Positions 55,506 to 64,000 of a DNA stretch of 64,000 nt are shown piece by piece; position 1 is the stretch's first letter; every line of letters starts with the position of its first letter. Source of the DNA: Chondrus crispus (lineage: Eukaryota > Rhodophyta > Florideophyceae > Gigartinales > Gigartinaceae). Position numbers and translations under genes: made by a program. Under the pieces are notes generated by a model. That model worked only from the letters and a program-made list of their open reading frames with translations. It searched no databases and was not told the DNA's origin. Location of the stretch: positions 893,674 to 957,673 of the forward strand of contig NW_005179158.1 of NCBI RefSeq assembly GCF_000350225.1, given 5' to 3'.

Positions 55506-58500
55506 GTCGTCCAAGCCCATTCTCAGCCGCGACTCAGTCGTGCTCGCACCCGCCCCCTCCACCTCTCCCTGCCGCACCTTCGGGCCCTTCCCTATCCCTA
55601 CCATTTGTTCACGCCCTCCTCTACAACCCCTTCCAGTCGTCTCAAATTTACTCAGCTGTCCCCGCTCCGTGCCTGCACAGTTTTACACTACTCCTTATCA
55701 AACTCGTCCGGGCGGCTGCTGCTACCACTGAACCTCACGAGACCCACCGCGCTCTTTTCTGCCTGCACACACTACCAACTGCCGTCCTCCGAAGCACGCT
55801 CCGCGGGGAACCGGGCTGGGGCACGAGGAAGGGACAGCATCATGCCTTGCGTAACCGCATCCGTAGAGCGACCTCCGTCATGCAATGGCCGCAGTTGTGG
55901 CACGAATCCCTAGACGCCAGAATGTACGAGCGCGACTGGTACATTCGTCATGGTCGGCGACGCCAGCGCTCTGACCCGTCCAAATGTCGCGTCAGCCGTG
56001 CCATGCGCATGGCCTCTGAAGCGCACTATGGCCGAGCGATGCGCGCCCTGACGGACAAGCCGCTGGCTGATCTACAGGATCCTGACACACTCCGCGCTCT
56101 CGAGGCTCTCCATCCGTCCCCCGCCGCACCCATCCAACCGCTGCTACCGCCCGAACTTCCGCCTCCTCCTGACATAACGGAGGACAAGTCCTGCACGATG
56201 CCCGCTCTTTAAATCCGTCATCGGCAGCAGGACCTGACCGTCTATCTCCCCGCCTCCTCCAATTGTTGGCCTGTACGTCAGTGAGCCCAGAGTCTGGTAT
56301 AACCGGACTCTCGGTGCTCACTCGCCTTGTACAGCGCCTCGCACGCGGGGACGTACCGGACTGCACCGCCTCTCTCCTTGCCGCCTCTACACTGATCCCT
56401 CTGCAGCCTCGCCCCGGAAAAATTCGCCCCATTGCGGTTGGCACAGCCTTGCGTAGGCTCGTGACAAAAACCCTCCTCAAGCCCGCCATCGATGACACCC
56501 GTGACCTCCTCGCTCCGGAGCAGCTTGCAAAAGGCCTCCCGTCCGGATTGGACTCCATATTGCACGACTGCCGGATGCTGTTGGCTCGACACGGCCGCAA
56601 CTCAAAATTTGTTCTAATCTCCCTAGACGCGACGAATGCGTTTAATACCTTTTCGCGACAAGCTATGATCAACAAATTGACGCTGCAGACCCCGAGCTTG
56701 GCACATTTCCTAAATCTAATATATGGCCGCACGGCACCAGACCTCGTGCTGCCGTCTTCCCCTCGAGTCCTTCTCAAAAGCCAGCAAGGGACACAGCAAG
56801 GCGATCCGGCTAGTATGCTGCTTTTCTCGTTCGCTGTGCAGCCTCTCGTCAGGAAAATCAGCAGGGAGTGTAGTCTTTTACTTAACCGTTGGTATGCGGA
56901 TGATGGGACTCTGATAGGCACTATCCCCCAGGTGAAAAAGGCGCTGCGCATTATTCAAGAAATTGGTCCGGAGATTGGATTTCAGATGAACGTCTCAAAG
57001 TGCCGAGCGTACTGACCCTCGATTCAACCAGCCTCTCTCATTTCCCTCACGAACTCCTTTCCCTTACACGTCACACAAGAAGGTGGAATCTCACTCTTGG
57101 GAGCGCCAATTGGAACAGACGAATTTATTGAAGCCCATCTAGATGCCAAAGTCAAGTCCTGTTCTGAATCTCTACAACTCCTGGACGAAATTCCCGACGC
57201 CAGAATCAGGTTCCATCTACGTAGGATGACGGGCACTGTCTGCAAGGTAGAGCATGTGTTCCGACTAACACCTCCTCGAATATCGATGCCTGCTGCTCTT
57301 CGCTTTGACGCGGTCCAATGGGACGGGTATTCGCGCTTTAATAATATCCGCCTGTCCCCATCAATGCGCTCGCAAATTGGCCTCCCGTTTCGTCTTGGAG
57401 GGCACGGATTCTCCCCTCTATCACCGTTTATTCATGCATCGCATGGTGCCAGCCTCATCGAGGCGGCACCATTGCGCATAAGTGGGCCATCTAATCCTAC
57501 AGTATCCTTCTACCGAAAAATGGCACGTAAGCACCTAGTTCACGTGCTCGGCTCACTGAACCCTGAAGTACAGTGTCGAGGCATCCTTTCTGTACACTCT
57601 GACCTTGGCCCGTACGAACCAGATGCATTGCTGGACCGACCTGAGCGAGTACAGTATCATATTTCAGGCGCTCCAAGGTGCATTTTCTCGCAAATATTGG
57701 CAAAAGACGGAATGGGACCGCCTCCCCAATCCGTCAGACCACAGTGCGGCATCAATACGCCGGCGTGCACGTTACAATTCCTTACAGTCACCCGGCGCAG
57801 CGTCGTTCCTCTGCGCGCACCCGTCCCTCACCTCTCGGGTTTCCAGCGCCGTCTGGTCATGTATGCTTCGACGATATCTCGACGCGCAGGCATACGATGA
57901 CTCTATCTCACTCCTCCTTTGTTCGCATTGTGGTCGCACGATGGATGCGCGCGGAGACCATGCAGCCAATTGCAAGCACGGATACGGAGTTATACACCGA
58001 CACAACATCGTGAGGAACGCTCTCCCTAGACATGCATTCAGAGCGGCAGGCCTTCAGTGCGACTGCGAAGTCCCCTTTCTGATCCCGGGAACAGCGCACC
58101 GTCCTGCTGACTTGCTTGTACAGCCCCCCCACCACCGCCCGGCGCAATTCCTGACCGCTCTACAGATTACGATGTGACAGTGCGCAATCCATACACCACC
58201 GCACTCCTCCATCCTGCCGCTCGGTCTATCTCTGGGGCTGCTGATGCAGCACACACTGCTAAGATTCCTGCGCATGAGCGCACTCTACGCGCTGTTCTAC
58301 ACCTTGATTACACCGCCCCGATTCCCCCTCTAGACTGGCATTTCGTACCCTTGGCGTTCGACACACTTGGTGCCTGGAGCGCGCGCACCACAGTAGTCCT
58401 CGAAGATGTGGAGCACAAGATTGCCACTCGCACGGGCACGACGTTTGGAATCGCGAAAACTCGTCTCGCACAGCGCATCAGTTATGCAATTTGGTCCTCT

Positions 58501-58569
58501 GTCGCGTCTGCGACTATTGCCCGTATGCCCTATCACGGTTCGGTCTTATCTGCCACCGCACAAGTGTGA
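55502..58569 (+). pseudogene. LINE ORF2 (copy D), multiply broken
   Basis: This frame is -1 relative to ORF1 and overlaps its end. The N-terminus includes a WPQLWHESLDARMYERDWYI segment found in no truncated copy. Lesions: a one-base deletion near 56186, TGG to TGA at 57013-57015 after KCRAY, a two-base deletion near 57650 and a further shift near 58130. Copies with these repaired would match B. The RT box YADDG, the CCHC knuckle and the endonuclease motif RPADLLVQ are still readable. Confidence 0.8.
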
Positions 58570-58659
58570 GCCCTTTACGTCCGTTCTATGATAGAGTATC
58601 GGCCCTCCCTTACAGTTGAATAAACTACACGTTTGTCGCGACACACACACACTCACAAC

Positions 58660-60210
58660 ATGGCCACGAAGAAGACATCGTCAACCCCCCGCTTCCCTCT
58701 GTCACCGCACCCGCTCCGCGCCACAGTGTTCGCGCCCTGCGCGTCCGCGTACGGCCTCAGCCCGTCGAGCGCGTCCAGCCCCGAATCTTCGACCGCGTTT
58801 CCGCCCTCGCCCGTGCGCGCCACACCGCGCTCGCCTCCTCAGCCTGCTCATGCCGCCCAGGCCTCTCCCGCCCCAGTCCCCTCGCCCACTCGCCCATGGG
58901 TGACTGTCGCAGCCGCCCAACCCCGTCCCACTCCTTGCTCCACACCCTCTGCTGTCCCTCCACATGTTGCGCGCGTCGCAGTGCCTCCCACTTTCGTCCA
59001 ACTCCCCGTATCCTCCACTTCGACATTTGTCGCGCCTTGCCCCCTTCAACTGCCACGTGTCCTGGTCCGCCCTGGAATTTCCATCCTCACACTCGCTGCG
59101 GCACGCGCCGCAGTTGCAGCTCCTACGTCAGTCTCGGGAGCTACACTCGCTGAAGCCCGCACTCTAGTCCACACTGACGGCAATCCGATCCGCCTGGACC
59201 CCCGCACTGGAGAGCCCGTAGCTCCGTCCCCCGCTGTCACTGCGTATGCCTTCGCTCCAGATTCTCAGTCCGCCGCGTTTCAGTCCTTTGAAGCGGCGCA
59301 AGCCGCGCTTCGACAAGGTGCCCAGCGAGCTGGTTCAATGCTCCCTCCGCACGTCCTCATTCCCGGCATCGGGCGCTGGACGTACATATATTTCCTGGCC
59401 GACACCACCCCTACTTTCGCCCGCGTCCTTGCCCATGTTCAGTTGGTCTATGAAGATCTGGCCTTTGACCATGCGCCTATCGTATCCAACGCCTGCAAAC
59501 TAGATTCCTCAGCTGCCGCGGGCGCCGCTTGCCGCCTAAACCGCGAGGCCCAGCGCCTACTAAACCACCGAACTCCTACTGCCGTTCCGATGCGTGTTCG
59601 CATCGCACTTGCGGCGTGCCTCAGGGCTCACTCTCAGGCAACAACACAAGGCATTCCAAGCCCCCACGCCAAGATCCCACGATCTGAAATTTAACGCGTT
59701 GAAGCCTCAAGCTCTCATGGTCCACGCTCTGATGTCCCCACGAAGAATCCGCGCCCCAATGCGTTCTCTGCATCTGCTGCTACTATATTGCCCGCAACCT
59801 CCGCGCCAACCCACCGCCGTCCCGCTTCCGCTACTGAGCCGTCACCTTCCATATCCCTCTCATCCTCTGATTGTCCCACTCTTCCTCCCCTCACAGCCCA
59901 TCACCGTACATCCCTTAGTGCCGCCTCCCCTGCTACCAGCCCCGCCGCCTCATCTGCTGGTCCCTCACCTGCTGCCGCCTCACCGGCTACCGCCTCACCT
60001 GCTGCCGCCTCACCTGCCTCTGTTTTCGGCCCATCAGCTTCCCGGACACCACCGGACTCCTCAGCTTCTCCATCACCCCCTCAAGCCCCAAACCTCCTGC
60101 GCAAGCGTCCGCTTTCCTTCTCCGCCAAGTTCTCACCACCTCACAGGCCTCGTCGCAGCCCTGATCCAGGGACAGCTGGCCAACATGCGACACATATAGC
60201 GTCACAGTGA
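58660..60210 (+). pseudogene. LINE ORF1 (copy E)
   Basis: The ATG at 58660 opens an undisturbed 344-residue frame to the same TAA as in D (59692-59694). The region at 59050-59240 reads VRPGISILTLAAARAAVAAP, which is scrambled in D. The frame after the TAA continues to 60210 as in D. The function of ORF1 is unknown; in other LINEs ORF1 binds the RNA. Confidence 0.6.
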
Positions 60211-63200
60211 GTCGTCCAAGCCCATTCTCAGCCGCGACTCAGTCGTGCTCGCACCCGCCCCCTCCACCTCTCCCTGCCGCACCTTCGGGCCCTTCCCTAT
60301 CCCTACCATTTGTTCACGCCCTCCTCTACAACCCCTTCCAGTCGTCTCAAATTTACTCAGCTGTCCCCGCTCCGTGCCTGCACAGTTTTACACTACTCCT
60401 TATCAAACTCGTCCGGGCGGCTGCTGCTACCACTGAACCTCACGAGACCCACCGCGCTCTTTTCTGCCTGCACACACTACCAACTGCCGTCCTCCGAAGC
60501 ACGCTCCGCGGGGAACCGGGCTGGGGCACGAGGAAGGGACAGCATCATGCCTTGCGTAACCGCATCCGTAGAGCGACCTCCGTCATGCAATGGCCGCAGT
60601 TGTGGCACGAATCCCTAGACGCCAGAATGTACGAGCGCGACTGGTACATTCGTCATGGTCGGCGGCGCCAGCGCTCTGACCCGTCCAAATGTCGCGTCAG
60701 CCGTGCCATGCGCATGGCCTCTGAAGCGCACTATGGCCGAACGATGCGCGCCCTGACGGACAAGCCGCTGGCTGATCTACAGGATCCTGACACACTCCGC
60801 GCTCTCGAGGCTCTCCATCCGTCCCCCGCCGCACCCATCCAACCGCTGCTACCGCCCGAACTTCCGCCTCCTCCTGACATAACGGAGGGACAAGTCCTGC
60901 ACGCTGCCGGCTCTTTAAATCCGTCATTGGCAGCAGGACCTGACGGTGTATCTCCCCGCCTCCTCCAATTGTTGGCCCGTACGTCAGTGAGCCCAGAGTC
61001 TGGTATAACCGGACTCTTGGTGCTCACTCGCCTTGTACAGCGCCTCGCACGCGGGGACGTACCGGACTGCACCGCCTCTCTCCTTGCCGCCTCTACACTG
61101 ATCCGTCTGCAGCCTCGCCCCGGAAAAATTAGCCCCATTGCGGTTGGCACAGCCTTGCGTAGGCTCGTGACAAAAACCCTCCTCAAGCCCGCCATCGATG
61201 ACACCCGTGACCTCCGAGCAGCTTGCAAATGGCGCCCCGTCCGGATTGGACTCCATAGTGCACGACTGCCGGATGCTGTTGGCTCGACACGGCCGCAACT
61301 CAAAATTTGTTCAAATCTCCATAGACGCGACGAATGCGTTTAATACCTTTTCGCGACAAGCTATGATCAACAAATTGACGCTGCAGACCCCGAGCTTGGC
61401 ACATTTCCTATATCTAATATATGGCCGCACCGCACCAGACCTCGTGCTGCCGTCTTCCCCTCGAGTCCTTCTCAAAAGCCAGCAAGGGACACAGCAAGGC
61501 GATCCGGCTAGTATGCTGCTTTTCTCGTTCGCTGTGCAGCCTCTCGTCAGGAAAATCAGCAGGGAGTGTAGTCTTTTACTTAACCGTTGGTATGCGGATG
61601 ATGGGACTCTGATAGGCACTATCCCCCAGGTGAAAAAGGCGCTGCGCATTATTCAAGAAATTGGTCCGGAGATTGGATTTCAGATGAACGTCTCAAAGTG
61701 CCGAGCGTACTGACCCTCGATTCAACCAGCCTCTCTCATTTCCCTCACGAACTCCTTTCCCTTACACGTCACACAAGAAGGTGGAATCTCACTCTTGGGA
61801 GCGCCAATTGGAACAGACGAATTTATTGAAGCCCATCTAGATGCCAAAGTCAAGTCCTGTTCTGAATCTCTACAACTCCTGGACGAAATTCCCGACGCCA
61901 GAATCAGGTTCCATCTACGTAGGATGACGGGCACTGTCTGCAAGGTAGAGCATGTGTTCCGACTAACACCTCCTCGAATATCGATGCCTGCTGCTCTTCG
62001 CTTTGACGCGGTCCAATGGGACGGGTATTCGCGCTTTAATAATATCCGCCTGTCCCCATCAATGCGCTCGCAAATTGGCCTCCCGTTTCGTCTTGGAGGG
62101 CACGGATTCTCCCCTCTATCACCGTTTATTCATGCATCGCATGGTGCCAGCCTCATCGAGGCGGCACCATTGCGCATAAGTGGGCCATCTAATCCTACAG
62201 TATCCTTCTACCGAAAAATGGCACGTAAGCACCTAGTTCACGTGCTCGGCTCACTGAACCCTGAAGTACAGTGTCGAGGCATCCTTTCTGTACACTCTGA
62301 CCTTGGCCCGTACGAACCAGATGCATTGCTGGACCGACCTGAGCGAGTACAGTATCATATTTCAGGCGCTCCAAGGTGCATTTTCTCGCAAATATTGGCA
62401 AAAGACGGAATGGGACCGCCTCCCCAATCCGTCAGACCACAGTGCGGCATCAATACGCCGGCGTGCACGTTACAATTCCTTACAGTCACCCGGCGCAGCG
62501 TCGTTCCTCTGCGCGCACCCGTCCCTCACCTCTCGGGTTTCCAGCGCCGTCTGGTCATGTATGCTTCGACGATATCTCGACGCGCAGGCATACGATGACT
62601 CTATCTCACTCCTCCTTTGTTCGCATTGTGGTCGCACGATGGATGCGCGCGGAGACCATGCAGCCAATTGCAAGCACGGATACGGAGTTATACACCGACA
62701 CAACATCGTGAGGAACGCTCTCCCTAGACATGCATTCAGAGCGGCAGGCCTTCAGTGCGACTGCGAAGTCCCCTTTCTGATCCCGGGAACAGCGCACCGT
62801 CCTGCTGACTTGCTTGTACAGCCCCCCCACCACCGCCCGGCGCAATTCCTGACCGCTCTACAGATTACGATGTGACAGTGCGCAATCCATACACCACCGC
62901 ACTCCTCCATCCTGCCGCTCGGTCTATCTCTGGGGCTGCTGATGCAGCACACACTGCTAAGATTCCTGCGCATGAGCGCACTCTACGCGCTGTTCTACAC
63001 CTTGATTACACCGCCCCGATTCCCCCTCTAGACTGGCATTTCGTACCCTTGGCGTTCGACACACTTGGTGCCTGGAGCGCGCGCACCACAGTAGTCCTCG
63101 AAGATGTGGAGCACAAGATTGCCACTCGCACGGGCACGACGTTTGGAATCGCGAAAACTCGTCTCGCACAGCGCATCAGTTATGCAATTTGGTCCTCTGT

Positions 63201-63267
63201 CGCGTCTGCGACTATTGCCCGTATGCCCTATCACGGTTCGGTCTTATCTGCCACCGCACAAGTGTGA
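60207..63267 (+). pseudogene. LINE ORF2 (copy E), multiply broken
   Basis: The N-terminal frame runs intact past the 56186-equivalent site (EGQVLHAAGSLNPSLAAGPDG). It is broken by an 8-base deletion near 61206, then carries the same TGA (61711-61713), the same two-base deletion (near 62350) and the same later shift (near 62830) as copy D. RT, knuckle and endonuclease motifs are readable in separate frames. Confidence 0.82.
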
Positions 63268-63338
63268 GCCCTTTACGTCCGTTCTATGATAGAGTATCGG
63301 CCCTCCCTTACAGTTGAATAAACTACACGTTTGTCGCG

Positions 63339-64000
63339 ACACACACACACTCACAACATGGCCACGAAGAAGACATCGTCAACCCCCCGCTTCCCTCTGT
63401 CACCGCACCCGCTCCGCGCCACAGTGTTCGCGCCCGCGCTCGCGCCCTGCGCGGACAGGTACGGCGGAAGCACCTCCAGCGCGTCTCTCGAAACGTCGCG
63501 TGCCTCACCGCTCTCCACCGCGCTCGCCTCCTCAGCCTGCTCATGCTGCCCAGGCCTCTCCCGCCCCAGTCCCCTCGCCCACTCGCCCATGGGTGACTGT
63601 CGCAGCCGCCCAACCCCGTCCCACTCCTTGCTCCACACCCTCTGCTGTCCCTCCACATGTTGCGCGCGTCGCAGTGCCTCCCACTTTCGTCCAACTCCCC
63701 GTATCCTCCACTTCGACATTTGTCGCGCCTTGCCCCCTTCAACTGCCACGTGTCCTGGTCCGCCCTGGAATTTCCATCCTCACACTCGCTGCGGCACGCG
63801 CCGCAGTTGCAGCTCCTACGTCAGTCTCGGGAGCTACACTCGCTGAAGCCCGCACTCTAGTCCACACTGACGGCAATCCGATCCGCCTGGACCCCCGCAC
63901 TGGAGAGCCCGTAGCTCCGTCCCCCGCTGTCACTGCGTATGCCTTCGCTCCAGATTCTCAGTCCGCCGCGTTTCAGTCCTTTGAAGCGGCGCAAGCCGCG
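63339..64000 (+). mobile_element. LINE copy F, start only (cut by window end)
   Basis: It starts with the same ACACAC tract and ATG (63358) as E. It is identical or nearly so to E except for 63434-63520, where unrelated GC-rich sequence replaces the E sequence. The array therefore continues beyond the window. Confidence 0.85.

Larger units (their letters stand above)
53921..58640 (+). mobile_element. LINE copy D, full-length but inactivated
   Basis: It runs from the CA tract through ORF1 and ORF2 to a GAATAAACTACACG tail. It has several frameshifts and a stop in RT. The ATG-to-ATG period to copy E is 4,705 bases. It is nearly identical to copy E. Confidence 0.88.
58641..63338 (+). mobile_element. 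LINE copy E, full-length but inactivated
   Basis: It is almost identical to copy D over its whole length, with the same boundaries and tail. The ATG-to-ATG period to copy F is 4,698 bases. Its differences from D include an intact first half of ORF1, no deletion at the 56186-equivalent site and a private 8-base deletion near 61206. Confidence 0.9.

Overview
The window reads as nuclear DNA of a photosynthetic eukaryote with few introns, most likely a red alga of the Chondrus type (inference). Supporting points: a plastid-lineage DUF1995 protein, a putative thylakoid-lumen DUF6816-like protein, a plant/algal (S)-ureidoglycine aminohydrolase, an RPS16 gene with one intron right after its N-terminal exon, and a tRNA gene with an intron in the D-loop, an intron position described for red algae. 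About three quarters of the window is transposable elements.

Layout. 1-11250: the 3' three quarters of a Ty3/gypsy chromodomain retrotransposon (element 1): gag end, intact pol, a long spacer, a large gene on the opposite strand, and a 3' LTR. Element 1 seems to sit inside the gag gene of a related element on the minus strand, whose gag start, primer-binding site and LTR occupy 11251-13254. 13346-16904: a decayed gypsy element of a different lineage. 17765-33701: a pogo/Tigger-like DDE transposon on the minus strand, split by a complete 12.6-kb Ty3/gypsy element (element 2, 19786-32404) with near-identical 600-bp LTRs and a 5-bp target duplication (ACAAC).

33702-48183 is the gene-bearing island: a hemerythrin-fold-like protein, tRNA-Ile(UAU), a truncated DUF6816-like gene, RPS16, a GNAT acetyltransferase, a deleted CENP-B-type transposon, DUF1995, ureidoglycine aminohydrolase, a PH-AGC kinase with an apparent frameshift, an F-box gene fragment and tRNA-Ala(AGC). 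From 48246 to the window end lies a head-to-tail array of six copies (A-F) of one non-LTR retrotransposon family. Its ORF2 has a reverse transcriptase, a CCHC knuckle and a restriction-like endonuclease.

Most notable: both gypsy elements carry, between pol and the 3' LTR, a homologous antisense gene pointing away from the LTR. It matches no family I recognise and is the best candidate for an undescribed system. Next come the LINE array, whose copies D and E share several inactivating lesions and so were probably duplicated as dead DNA; the LINE sequence found just upstream of both tRNA genes; and the D-loop tRNA intron.
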